A stretch of DNA of 64,000 nt from Entrophospora sp. SA101 (lineage: Eukaryota; Glomeromycota; Glomeromycetes; Entrophosporales; Entrophosporaceae): NCBI GenBank assembly GCA_958430865.1, contig CAUDNR010001569.1:5958-69957 (forward strand), given 5' to 3'. The first letter of the stretch is position 1; each line of letters begins with the position of its first letter. The notes under the pieces are model-generated. The model was not told where the DNA came from. It worked only from the letters and a program-made list of their open reading frames with translations, and ran no database searches. Positions 46,173-58,242 of the stretch are shown piece after piece. A program made the position numbers and the translations under genes.

Positions 46173-47322
46173 ACATGTAGGATTTGGCAAAAACTGTAGT
46201 AGAAAATCGAAAACAAAAAGAATTACGAGACAAACAACTCAAAGATCTTGAAGTGATTAATGAAAAAAGAAGAATCAGAAAACAAGAATTAGATAATGAA
46301 AGAAGTGAAACTAAAAATTTTAAAAAAGAAGTTTGGATGTTTCATAAAGGATTATTATCAGAGTATCCCACACCACCACCCCCACCATCTCAATCAGATC
46401 CCATTAAAGAAGAAAAAACCGAAGAAAATAAAATTAAAGAACTAAATTTGGTGGTTAAAGGTTATTATTGTTTGTAAAGTATAATAAACAATAATTTTTA
46501 ATATTTTATTTAATTTTTTTATTAAAACAATGTTGAATGAATAAATAAATAGGTGATGTCAGCGGATCAGTGGAGGCAGTTATTGATGCACTTTATGGTT
46601 TAGGAAATAACGAGGTTAGAGTTAATGTTGTTGATTTTGGTGTTGGTGAAATCACAGAATCAGATATTGAAATGGCATCAGTTGCTAAAGGTAATCGATT
46701 ATTCAATCATTTATTTATTTATTTAGAGAAAAAAATATATTAAACATTTATATACACTTATATAGGTATCGTATTAGGATTCAATGTTAAAGTGAACAAA
46801 AAGGTACAAAATCGCTCCAAAGTAGAAAACGTTGAGATAAATTGTTATCAAATAATTTATAAATTGTTGGACGATATTAAAGCGAGATTAAGTGAGATGT
46901 TGCCACCTAGAATAGAAATTAATGTGACAGGTGAAGCTAGTGTAATACAAAATTTTCAAATCAATGTTAAAGGTAAAAATTTCAAATCTATAGCAGGTTG
47001 TCGAGTAACAAAGGGTACAATTCGTAAAAATCAAAGTGTCAAAATTATTAGAAATAAGAAAGAAATTTGGGAAGGTAAGTTTGAAAAAAAAATTTTTTTT
47101 TTTCCTTAATTATTTATTCATTACATTTTTACTTATTATTTGCTTGTTATTTTTCTGGGAAAATATAAAGGAGCTTTGGAAACTTTAAAACATATTAAAA
47201 AAGATGTTAACGAGGTAAACAAAGGTTTAGAATGTGGTGTTTCATTTAATTCTTTTGAAGATTTTAGAGTTGGTGATGTTATTCAAAGTTTAGAGTATAA
47301 AAAAATACCTAGAACCTTATAA
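43665..47322 (+). CDS. Mitochondrial translation initiation factor IF-2
   Basis: Exons: 43665-43686 (optional), 43767-44264, 44364-44420, 44524-44614, 44743-44817, 44906-44994, 45099-45275, 45357-45406, 45497-45586, 45676-45800, 45872-46076, 46181-46460, 46553-46690, 46766-47074 and 47171-47322. Phases agree throughout (785 residues; 775 if translation starts at the ATG at 43775). The basic, Asn-rich N-terminus suits a mitochondrial presequence. An IF2_N-like segment ([15 protein letters not shown]) precedes the GTPase: GHIDHGKTT (Ile where Val is usual), [23 protein letters not shown]. Domains II-IV follow with [40 protein letters not shown] and [12 protein letters not shown]-2 positions fMet-tRNA on the mitoribosome. 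A (TAAA)n tract sits in the intron before 46181. It converges with the PEX26-like gene, leaving 142 bp. Confidence 0.93.
46116..46171. repeat. (TAAA)n microsatellite in an IF-2 intron
   Basis: About twelve consecutive AAAT units lie between the exon ending at 46076 and the next acceptor at 46180. Likely length-variable between strains. Confidence 0.95.
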
Positions 47323-47464
47323 AAAAATATTGTAATTTTTGTTTATTTATTGAAAAAAATTATATACATTTTTCTACAATTTAAAAAGAGTACAATAATA
47401 AAATAAATATTTATATTAAGATGTAATAAGATTCAAATGATGCGCTCCAAATTACATCCACACA

Positions 47465-48888
47465 TTATAGCATAGTGATTCCAGCCTTAATAGTTTTCCA
47501 GAATCTAATTAACATAATATATAAAAGTTTGCGAAGTTTTCTTTTACTACTTCTACTCAAGCTATTTATCATGATGACAAAAATGAAAAAGAAAACAATT
47601 CTAGTATATGATAGAACTGGAGCTGTCCTTTGTAAATTTAATGTGAATGTATAAACAAGATTATTAACTGTTCTGAATAAAGCTGTTATTTGTGGTATTG
47701 ATGTTGTAGGTGATGATGATGATGATGATTGTGCTAATGTCGAAGGTTGATTGTCATTAATGTTCCTACTACTGCTTCCGGTAATGCCACTACTGATACT
47801 ATTATTATTGTTAATGTTATTGTTGGTGTCTGTAATTATTGAAATTCTATTATTGTTGTTGTTGTTGCTATTATTATTATTATTATTATATTTTTGTAAT
47901 TGTTGTTGTTGAAAATGATTATTTGGTTGAAATTTACCATCACCATTAACATTAACATTATTACTATTTGAATGGAAATATTTTACTCTAGTATGTATGA
48001 ACCCATTACCAAATTTTTGTTGTTGCTGATGATTTTTTGATTTAGATGATGAGGATTTTATTAACTTATCATATTTATTCTTTAATTTTAAAAGTTTCTT
48101 TTCGTATAATATCTTACGATCTTTATTAATTATGTCATTATCATTAAGAAATGATTTAGCATAATCCCAATCATTAAGTTTTGGTAATACGTTTAAAATA
48201 TAAATTTCTATAATTTGTTCATAATTTTTTAAATCTTCAACAGCATTGTGATTTTCTGTTGTTTCATTGATTGGCATTTGAATAGGTTTTTGTGTTAATG
48301 TGTCTGGTATTGAAATTAACCATTGTTCTATTATCTTTCGTGCAATTTTTGGAATTTGTTTATTTAAACATAATATAACACTAATTTTTTTTTTAAAAAA
48401 AAATAATAGTTAGGGGGTTTTTTTTTTTTCTATAAAATATATATTTTATTTAAAAAATTTTATTACCAGGAAATGACGATTTCACCAGGAACTTGACCTT
48501 CTTCATTATCAAATCCTTCAACAATAACTTTATTCCAAATTTCTTCTGCTACAATTTCAGATGGTAATTTTAAAAATCTTATTAAATAAAGATTGCTTGT
48601 ATTTACGGGCGATTTTTCTGAGAGTAAAGAAGCAATAAGATTAACATAAAGACACCAAATCCTCTTTTTTAAAGCATTATTGCCCTGATTATTGTTGGCA
48701 GCAGTAGCAATAGTAATAGTAGAGTCGTTGTTTGTGTTGGTAGAAGTAAAAGTTAAAAGTTTATTAAGGGAAACAATCGCCTCTGTGGATAAAGAATATG
48801 CAATGTCATAATCTCTTAAAAGAAAAGCTTCTGTTGCTTTTTTATATAATTTAATTAGATTTTGTTTTTGTTCGGAATATGATAACAT
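47465..48888 (-). CDS. Tail-anchored PEX26-like peroxisome assembly protein
   Basis: Two exons, 48888-48467 and 48380-47465, joined in phase 2 across an 86-bp GT-AG intron, giving 445 residues. The N-terminal half is helical and TPR-like: KLYKKATEAFLLRDYDIAYS, then VILCLNKQIPKIARKIIEQW and YEQIIEIYILNVLPKLNDWD, a pattern I associate with PEX26/fungal Pex26. A long disordered Gln/Asn/Ser region follows. Near the C-terminus a hydrophobic helix (RIVFFFIFVIMINSL) is followed by a Lys/Arg-rich segment and a second amphipathic stretch ending ITML. A hydrophobic anchor plus basic residues fits a tail-anchored peroxisomal protein. PEX26/Pex15 recruits the PEX1-PEX6 ATPase that recycles the PEX5 receptor. 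Primary sequence diverges strongly in this family, so the call is tentative. Confidence 0.5.
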
Positions 48889-48960
48889 TACTTTTTATAT
48901 ATAATGAAAAAGAAATGAACGATATTATTACTATAAAAGGTGTCATCATCGTTGAAAAAT
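48889..48960. promoter_or_regulatory. Short upstream region of the PEX26-like gene
   Basis: Only about 70 bp of unique AT-rich DNA separate the ATG from a tandem-repeat array, so upstream regulatory sites, if any, lie in the array. Confidence 0.35.
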
Positions 48961-49490
48961 TTGCCGTGCAACTTTCGGGATCATGTGATGGTAACTTTTT
49001 TATCATCTAGTACTCTGAAGCAAATATGGTGACAATGTTGGATGGTAAAGGGAATTCAACAATTTATTGTTATTATTATTACTTTCGGGATCATGTGATA
49101 GTAACTTTTTTATCATCTAGTTCATCAAAGTACTCTGAAGTAAATAATGGTAAAGGAATTTAAACTTATTAACTTGCTTTCAGGATTGTGTGACAATAAT
49201 TTTTTTATCATCTAGTTCATCAAAGTATTCTGAAGTGAATACCGATGACAATGATTGGATAGTAAAGGGATTTAAACAATTTATTAATTATTAACTTGCT
49301 TTCGGGATCATGTGACAGTAACTTTTTTACTTGAAGTAAGTACTGGTGACAATGATTGGAATTTAACAATTTATTAATACTGGTGTTTACTATTTATTAT
49401 TAACTTGCTTTTGGTGATAACTTTTCATTATCTAGTACTCTGAAGTAAATACTGATGACAATGATTGGAATGCTAATAATTTATTAATAT
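48961..49490. repeat. Degenerate minisatellite, about five units
   Basis: A unit of roughly 100-120 bp with CTTTCGGGATCATGTGA, TAACTTTTTTATCATCTAG, TACTCTGAAGTAAAT and GACAATGATTGGA recurs near 48974, 49082, 49181, 49301 and 49411, with internal deletions. It lies directly upstream of the PEX26-like gene. Confidence 0.85.
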
Positions 49491-50443
49491 ACTAATTAAC
49501 TTTATGTCTACCAATACTGCATCTAATCATTATGAAGATTACATTTATAATTGCAAATGATAGTTTTTATTATTATTTAATTCATTATAACCCAAATGTA
49601 AATAATCAATAAAATATTTAATATTTATGATAACATTACTATCTATTACCATAATAATAAAACAATATAGTTTCAATGCTATTTCCACATTAATATTAGT
49701 AGTGCTAGTACTATTCCTGTATGTAATATTTATTTCAGTATGCATTCCATATTTAAAATATGTCTTGGACATGTAATTTTTAGTATGGATTCAGTACCTT
49801 TCCAGCAATTAAAATATGTTTAAATATGTAATTTAGTATGGATTCAGTAACTAAAATACATTATATTAATAAAGTAATAGGTTTAATTAATAATTTTCCA
49901 TATTGGCTCTGTACCAATTCAGCACCAATTCAGTACAATTTTGTACTTTAAAGTATGGAAAAGTGTCAAATTCCATACAAATTCTGTACCTTTTGTACAC
50001 ATGATTTATTATTTGAATTCCATATGTTTCATAATGCTTATAACAGGCGACATCTTGTATTTATATTATATTTAAGCAATTGCTGATGAAAAATATTGAG
50101 CCCCTTCTTGACCTGACAATTAATCTTTTCCTCATGAAACATTATCTATAGAGATATTTAACAATTATGTGATTGAGTGAATATAAGGCTCTTGCGAGGC
50201 CTGTCAGAAGTAATTAAGCATTGATACCAACATGATTTATTTGTATAAGATCAAATAAATTGCCTTTTTGGCCAAAGTCAAACATAATCAAGATATCCCT
50301 CTCATACTTATAAGGTTTGATCACATGAAAAAAAATATTAGGCATGATGTTTTTTATTAATAAATTTTTTATATAAAGCAATAATATTCAAAGACATTCA
50401 TTTCAATCATTGATAAACTATAAAATAAGCACTGCAAATTATC
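49491..50443. other. Intergenic with TATGGATTCAGTA-type repeated words
   Basis: At 49740-49990 the words ATATGTAATTTTTAGTATGG, ATGGATTCAGTA and TTCAGTACAATT recur imperfectly. No gene or RNA was recognised. The right end is the 3' flank of the Uma2-like gene. Confidence 0.45.
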
Positions 50444-52024
50444 TCAAGACACTTTACCAAATGTTCTGAGGATTGCTTGCCTAACAGGAAAGAAATCAAG
50501 TAAAATAGGATCTGGTAAAATACTTTTAGGAATTTGAATAGAGGGTTCTACATTGTAATATAAACAATCTAATGGAATTCTGATCACATGTGTGCCTTGT
50601 ATATAGGTAATTTAATGAATTCCCATTTTCATCATGTGTACCAAATTCAAACTAATAATTAACCAATATATATTATAAATTTTATAAATCAATGGAGAAC
50701 AAGGTTTGCTGATGTAACATACCTTGTTTATAGGTTTAAGTTTTTGTTGCACATATGTACCTGATACACAATAATGCCATACTTGTTGAGGATCAAGACT
50801 TTAGAATGATACACAACAAAAAAAAATGACACATACACTGTGAAAATATACTTACTTTCATATGCTGAGGAATTTGATCTTTGGGGACATAATCAATCTT
50901 AACAACAATTACATCATGGACACAATTGTTATGTAACCAGTAATTCTGTGCCTTTTCCTTGACATGACCAACAGACTCTGAAAATGCTACTTCTACAACA
51001 AGGTTTGGCCATGGTTTATTCTACAAATTAAAGATATAATATGAAATCAACTTTGAAGAATTCAAAAGCAACAAAAAATAAAAAGGTACCTTTCCATCAC
51101 TCCCATATGGTGAGATTACTTTAGATTTCCTTGGGCGAAATGGTTGATCAGATTCTTTGCCAGAACCACTAACACGAGTTGCTTTAAGCAATCAAGATTA
51201 GTTTGAAAAATATGGGCATAGAATGAGAAAGTTAATGAATTGATGCCTACTAGTAGCCCCAAAGCTATAAATCTCAGCATCTGTCTCATCAGCAGGACTA
51301 CACTGTTTCATCATTAGTTTAGCAATTGCACCAATGCAAACTTCATGTGATTGTGATGGTAATTCATAAATTGTCACATTGCCTAAAACAATTCCATTTT
51401 TTTCAAGTTTTGCATCCCACTCCCAACACCCATGGACATTAAATCGGTCTGCATGTTCTTCATATTTATCAATAGTCCCATCTTTCACAAGAATATATGG
51501 GAGCCTTGATATAATTAGTGAAAGGTTAGTTTATTTATCTTTGGTAGATAAAAGATATGCATCACTTACTTTATTTTGTCCCATTCTGCCATAGGGTGAA
51601 GGTTACCCTGATTCCACCATTGGACACGATACTTTTCTAACTTGTCCATACTTATGAAAATAATAAAAACAGCTTGTTAAAAAACAAGCATTACAAAGAT
51701 TATCAGTACCTTTGTTTAACATTTTCAGACAGTTACCTTATGCTTTCAGACTTTTTGGAAAATTTGACAGTAACATTGCTACAATAATAGTTAAGAATAA
51801 CTTGTTAGAAAAAAATGGGAAAAGAAAATTATAGACTTGTATATATTATTCACCTTGAGGTATCACTTGTAACAGAACTTGCTGTTTATAATAATAAGAA
51901 AATAAGGCAACAATGATACCATTACTGAGTTTTTTAGGTGAGATAAGTGAAATGAGAAAACATACCGACCTTTTGAAGTTGAGTGTGAGCTGGATTCACT
52001 ATCACACTCTGTCTTTTTTTCCAT
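50444..52024 (-). CDS. Uma2 / PD-(D/E)XK nuclease-like protein, one splice junction unresolved
   Basis: Nine exons: 52024-51970, 51881-51854, 51778-51737, 51650-51570, 51504-51251, 51181-51090, 51020-50856, 50781-50761 and 50595-50444, about 296 residues. After a Ser-rich start it reads WWNQGNLHPMAEWDKIKLPY, then FNVHGCWEWD, YELPSQSHEVCIGAIAKLM, TDAEIYSFGAT, KESDQPFRP, KPWPNLVVEVAFSES and HDVIVVKIDYVP, and near the end LPDPILLDFFPVRQAI. This is the Uma2-like (DUF820) endonuclease-fold family, abundant in cyanobacteria and expanded in mycorrhizal fungi. Glu in VVEVAFSES and the upstream Asp fit the PD-(D/E)XK site. Joining exon 7 to exon 8 needs one extra base: MK must run into VWHYC, but the GTAAGT donor leaves phase 0. 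This suggests a single-base loss or sequencing error. Function in fungi is unknown. The ATG lies 7 bp from a MITE. Confidence 0.72.
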
Positions 52025-52030
52025 TTTTAC

Positions 52031-52484
52031 TATGGTTGGCTCGGTCTAAAGACCTCCTATTTCTGCGCCACATGGCCAAATTTCAAAAATAGCAATTTTG
52101 TAATTTGTTCAAAAATGCAATAAAAATTTTCGAAAATAGGACTTCACGTGATTTTGGGTTTAAAAATTTATTTCGTACTGCCAAATTTAGATATGATGGT
52201 CATGTATTAGTCTAAATTTAGAAATGATTTTTGTAGTTTGGTCTAAATTTAGTAATGATCCTAGCGGCCAAATTTCTCATGAACATAGTAAAGTACATGT
52301 TCTAAAAAAGAATAGAACTCTACAACAAATGATTTTTTTGAGAATATCTCATTATTACATTAAAACTAAAGACCTATTCTATCAACTAATAACGTTATTT
52401 TTTTAAAAGATAGGACAGAAAGTGACTTCTATACTTTTAAAATTTATGCAAAACTTAGGAGGTCTTTAGACCAAGCCAACTATA
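52031..52484. mobile_element. Complete 454-bp GGTCTAAAGACC-type MITE
   Basis: Left end TATGGTTGGCTCGGTCTAAAG, right end the inverse of TATAGTTGGCTTGGTCTAAAG. The interior matches 39348-39778 with substitutions and small indels. Its last 89 bp begin the second 8-kb copy. It lies immediately upstream of the Uma2-like start codon. Confidence 0.92.
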
Positions 52485-52582
52485 CAATGGATTCACATGA
52501 TATACAAGGTTATAATTTTCCCATATTAAATAATAATATAAATAAATTTTCAATAATGAATTTGCATGAATAATCCTTTGTT

Positions 52583-52882
52583 TAGATTATGAAGAGTAAA
52601 TTGGAGATGTGACAACATTAATAAAAATTATTATAAATGATCAAAGAGATGATGTTGATAATAGATTAAAATTCAGTTCAGCATAAACAGCAGAGGAATA
52701 TATATCAATTGATGATGATGAAATTCCAACCAAAGAGGAATTCTTAGTTCTTTTGAGCAAATTGAAGAGGAAGATGTTATTGTAAGTAGTACAACTATTG
52801 CCAACGTTTCAATAAATGAAGCTGTAAAAGCTTTTGAAACTACTTTTAATTTTCTTGAACAAAATAATTTTATAATGCATTA
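52583..52882 (+). pseudogene. Transposase C-terminal remnant, right copy
   Basis: Same sequence as 188-487, with the same stops and shifts. Confidence 0.45.
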
Positions 52883-52985
52883 AAAGCATCGAAAAGAAAA
52901 TAGAACCATATAGTAATCAAAATTCAATACAAACAAATATTACTTACTGTTATTGACATTTTAATTTTACTCAAAAATATATATA

Positions 52986-53131
52986 CAGTCAGCCCTCCAT
53001 AAGTGCATTCTGTAACCCAGTCCTAAGCTTGGGGCTTAGAGATAAATGCATCCCCTCTATGTTCTGCATTGCATGATCTTTTCCATATAAAACCATCCTC
53101 TATAAGTGCACTCCATGACTTTCACATGACC
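52986..53131. mobile_element. CAGTC...TAAGTGCA element terminus, right copy
   Basis: Same sequence as 591-735. Confidence 0.5.
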
Positions 53132-54245
53132 ATCTACATACATAATATAGTAAAATAAGAATTCAAGTAACATACAAATAACAAATGATCAATTCTTTCT
53201 TTTTTAATAGATGTAAAGAATTATTAGAACAACACAATAACAGAATGACAGAATAACAGAATAGGAGAGGAAGAATACAGATAAAATTAAGAATTTTAAT
53301 AACTAAAATCTATATCAATCTTCTAATTCATAAATTAACATTATACTTATTATTAAAAACATCACCTGGAACTGCTTGATGTTGTGATTCAAGTTCTACA
53401 TTAATCATCTTCAATCAGGCAATTGGTTTGTTGTAATTCTGTACAACTTGCAGCTAAAGTTCAAGGACACATAATATATCTATTTATTTCACATCAAATA
53501 TTTGGTGACACATGAAAACAAGGGACATAGCTCTATACCACTTGCCTCCCCAATGCTAACCAGCAATCATATTGTTGCTTCAAAACATGGGGTACAAGCT
53601 CATTTGAATGATAACTGGAGTTCTACCATTTTTGCAGATGAAATCACCTTTGATATTTTTCATAATAAAATATAAAAATGGAGAAAGACCAATTAGAATA
53701 TTGTCAAAATCATGATAAAAGGTAATGACTTGGGGTGAATTTCATTGAATGGCAAAACCTCCTTGTTTTGCTATGTGAATATTACACCAAACCAGCTTTT
53801 GCCAGTTGCTTTATAAACTGGTCATCCTAGTCTGATCCATCAAGAACATGTGGCAGATCGTGAAAAAGAATGTAGAAATAAGGATGCCTAAAGATACTAG
53901 CAATTTACAGTTGGGAAATGGGAGAACATTCCTCAAGAAACAGCACAAAATTTAGTTAGTTCTATGAAAAATCATTGTGAATTGATAAAAATGGAGAGAT
54001 AGAATTTTATATTAATTCTTTATATTCAACAAAGTAATTGATGAATACACTGTATATATAACCATCTTTAATAAATATCTTTCTTAAAATAAAACTTACT
54101 CTCACTTTTTTAGATAATTTGATATATTTTTTCACAAGTTGCATGTCAATTCATTTAATAAAATATCTTTAATAATAAGTTCTTTTATTACAAGCCTCAT
54201 GAAATTTTCTTTCACACATATAACAATATATAACCCAGAAACCAA

Positions 54246-54275
54246 TTAACGTGCAGGTCGCGGATTCTGCCCACG

Positions 54276-54314
<39 letters not shown>

Positions 54315-55230
54315 ACCTTCTTCTGCTGGTGGTGGAGTACTTGTCATTAATAATAAAGCAAGAGGTATCAAATACCACCTAGGAAAAATAATAGTAGAAT
54401 TGCATATTAATGAGTGTGTATTTCATGGGCACGAGATGTGTTTTTTCATTGTATTTAATTGAAGTTTTTTTTTACCAATATTTTTGTAGAAATGATTTTT
54501 CTTCAGGAGGTTTCTCAACTGTTCCATCTTCTTTTACAGGCAAAGCTTTGTGTAATCTAGGACTATATAATATAAATAAATATTATTACTTTATAATTCT
54601 ATTATAATTATAATTATTACTTAATAATTTACCTCACACCATTAATTGATCTAACTGTTTGAATTGAAGTCTTAAATTCATTATTAATCTTGTCAGATTG
54701 AACTTTTATTGTATCATTACATTGATCTTTTAAAGTGTAATAATCAAAATGAAATGGTTTATTATGTTTGTCCAAGTGTATAATAATTTCATCTTCAAAA
54801 TTCGAAGATTTTAATAAACACTAAAGAGAAAAAAAAGAGAAAGAGAAATTTCATCAATTAATATAAATTATAATTAATATTATAATAATCATTAGTGAAA
54901 TACCATTTTTGTAAAAGATTTCAAAACATTATTTTGATCATTCTCATCAACTAATTTTATTAAATAGAAAGGTGATGAGTATTCAACATCATCAAATAAG
55001 ACATTATCATTAACACCAATATATTGTGAAACTGCTTTATTGGTAATGACTATGACTTCTCCTCGTTTTGTATATGATATTTGCTGTGGAAATTTATGAA
55101 ACACAATGAATTTATGTTCTTTATCATTGGACTGCCACGACGATTGTTGTTGTTGCGCAAGAAATAAATTATTATTATAAGAAATAAAAATTATTAAAAT
55201 AATTATTAAAGTAAATAAAGAAGATTTCAT
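54246..55230 (-). CDS. EMC10: EMC10-like ER membrane protein complex subunit, right copy
   Basis: Exons 55230-54904, 54820-54633, 54562-54476 and 54378-54246 encode the same 244-residue protein as 1851-2835, including the signal peptide, the KSFLQKYW segment before the membrane helix, and the 13-Gln tail with the same 9 CAG codons. Introns are also identical. A fast-mutating CAG tract that is unchanged argues for a very recent copy or a single locus assembled twice. Confidence 0.8.
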
Positions 55231-56295
55231 TATTGACTATTGATTATATTTTTTTTTAGAGAAAATTTTTTTGTGAAAGATTTGGGGGTTTAACACTTGA
55301 ACCTCGTTATTATTTTAACGCGGTCCTTGTTATAACGGTTTTCGTTATACCGAACAAAAGTATTTTTTCAATAATAAAAAATTTTGTTATTATCACGGGA
55401 AGATCCCACGCGTTTCTGTTTGGCAAAACATACTAATACTAATACTGTTCTTTTTTCCGTAAAAATTTTTTATATATAGGAAGTAGAAGACTGATTTGGA
55501 CCAGTCCGGACCATTCTAGTCTTTTGGACTGCAATCCTATATTATAAAAAGATCAAAAGAATGCAGTCAGTTTTCTTAGTATTAATGAAAAGACTGAACT
55601 GGCTCAAGGCCAGCCAGACTGTTCATCAGCCCTTTATGACCATTTAACATCCCTGGTGCCAACAAAATTCAAAATTCAATTCTCACAAAGCATACATACA
55701 ATATAAAATATTTTATTACCAAAATGTATAAATTTTGGACAACGATTGAATAGTCTTATATCATTTGGGGGATTGTTACAATACTGCAGAAATTTAAAAT
55801 GCACAACAATCAATCGTTAATCGAAATATTTAATAATTGTATTAAAGTACATTGAGTTTATTGGGGAGATGATGGTGACAGAATTTTAAAAACTTTAAAA
55901 TAAACAATATCAAAAAATTTAATATTAAATACAATGAATGATTCGTTGAGAATTTTAATGAAGAATTGAAAAAGATACTTTGAATATGATTTTTTCACAG
56001 AAAATAATGATAAACTGGGTGATTTATAAACAAATATCGAGATCTAGGGCTAATGAAATCAATGAAGGATTTAACCTTATGTAATTCCTTACATATTACA
56101 ATTGATGGATTTTAAAAAAAAAAGCATTAAGTAAACTTTTTATTTTAAATTATATAATTACATAAAATATCAATTAAGGTTTGTTAATTAATTAACAAAT
56201 AAATAATGATTTAATGATATAAATTATTATTACAACTGATGATGTTTATATTATATATATATACATATATATACACATATTAAATAATAAATTAA

Positions 56296-57557
56296 TTACC
56301 AAGGAAACCATTTTTTATTTTTTGCTTGTTGTTGCTCACTTAATTCCTTTGCCATTCTTAAAAAATCATTACTATTGCCTGCTAAATTTTCAATCTTATC
56401 ATTAAGTTGGTCAAGTTTTTCAGCACGTTCATTGAGTGCATTTGCTGTTTCGGCCAATGCTTGATGAGTTGATTGTGTTTGTTTAACTGAACGATTTGTT
56501 GATTTATTATCATTAATGTTTGATCCTTCCAATAATTGATCACGTTTAGAAATTTCATCAATTTTTTTATCAGCATTTTGACCATCTATAGTACCTGGTT
56601 CCTCTTCATGTTTATCGGATTCATCTAATTCATCACGTGATTTATTTACAACAGTTGTGCTAGAACGTTTAAAAAATCCACGAACATTGCTCCATTTACT
56701 AGCAAAGTTGAAAAATTGTCTTGGATTTTGTGCATTTGTTTCATTGTTAGTAGACGTGACTGGTGATTTTGTTTGGCTGCATTCAACCATTTCATCATCC
56801 TTAGCCTCATTAACTTGATTATTTTCAATCATTATTTCTTCTGTTATATTGTTGTTGGTTGTATTGGTGGTGGTTATAGAAGAATTTTGAGATTTAGAAT
56901 CTAATGTAAGAGGAAGAACATTTGTGATGGATGATTGAATAGGAAGTGACTCGGGGGATTTGGAAACAGAATCATCATTAATAACATGACTATCGTTATC
57001 ATTATCATTATTGTTAATACCATTACTGGCATTTGAATTAATAAATTTATCTAATTTTGAGGTAACCTTTTTCATAAAATCAAATTTCTTTGGTTCACCG
57101 GAATTTGGAGAAGTTGAAAGAAGAGGTGAAGTTGCTGGATTAGGAGGCTCATTTTGTTGACTTTCCTTACCATCATTTACTTTGTTAATAATTGTTGGCT
57201 GTGAATTTTGTTTATCATGTTTATCATTTACTTCCAAAGCTTTAAAAAATAAATTTATAATTAGAAAAATTTTTTTTTGAAAATATAGTTAATCAATATA
57301 ATATATAATATATTAAATGTTAGGAATAATTATTAGTTACTTTGTGTCAAAACTTGTTCTTTGTTATCAGTATCATTGATATTATTATTAGTAGGAATAG
57401 TGATAGTTTCTTTTTTAATGTCTTCTTCATCTTTAACCTTAACTTCTTCCTTCTCTTCTTTTTCTTTCACTTTTTCTTTCTTTTCCACTTCTTTTTTACT
57501 GTCATCATTATTACCAGAATCAACAATTATATCATTTGCTATATTGTTGTCGCTCAT
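56296..57557 (-). CDS. Soluble R-SNARE-like protein, right copy
   Basis: Exons 57557-57341 and 57239-56296 give the same 386-residue protein as 3900-5161: disordered acidic/Asn-rich body, C-terminal R-SNARE-like coiled coil, no membrane anchor, WFPW end. No difference from the left copy was seen in exons or intron. Confidence 0.7.
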
Positions 57558-58242
57558 TTTTTTAACAGAAGTTTTCTCATTTCCAATGAGAGGGATTTTC
57601 AATCACACTAATAGTTTCACCAGCTGTAACAGTTACACTAAAACCGACTGGCGAATAAACACAATGTCCATTATTATTATTATTATGGTTACTCCTTGAA
57701 ATTTTTAAAATTTAGTGCAGGTCACTTAGTCTCGCAACTTTTTATTGGTTTCTCTACAAAGTTACGATTTCATTTTTGTTGTTGTGGAGGATTTGAGCCT
57801 CAAAGCTGCACGAATTTACTGAATTTATGTTCAGTCCTAAAGTTGGCACATTACACACAAAAAAGTTAACATCAAAAATTTGAGTCTTTTCCCCCTTATA
57901 TTGCAGATCCTTTATCATGTGAATTGCCCAGATGAATGAAAAGAGAATTTTATTATTATTCTTTATATATATAAAAAACGCAATAAACAACCAAGTTCGT
58001 TTATTTTTCGAATTTAATAAAATAGAATATTGCATTGATCAAAAAAATGAGCAAACATATACTTGATATCTCCCAAAATATATTTCATAGAAATACATTT
58101 CATTTCTATTGCTTGCTCTATTTTTTTTATTGCCGATTTTACTATTTATGAATTTATCACATGACTAAACAAATTTTTATTGCATTTTTGATTGGTGGGA
58201 CTAGGGATTTTTTTTCAAAAAAATTTTTTTCCCGTTTATATC
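57558..58242. promoter_or_regulatory. Divergent intergenic region, right copy
   Basis: Same as 5162-5846, between the SNARE-like (-) and UTP30-like (+) start codons, including the upstream protein-like frame at about 57705-57577 on the minus strand. Confidence 0.45.

Noticed and set aside
48961..49490. CRISPR-like array
   Set aside because: The units are long, degenerate and contiguous, without unique spacers of constant size, in a eukaryotic context; it is a minisatellite.
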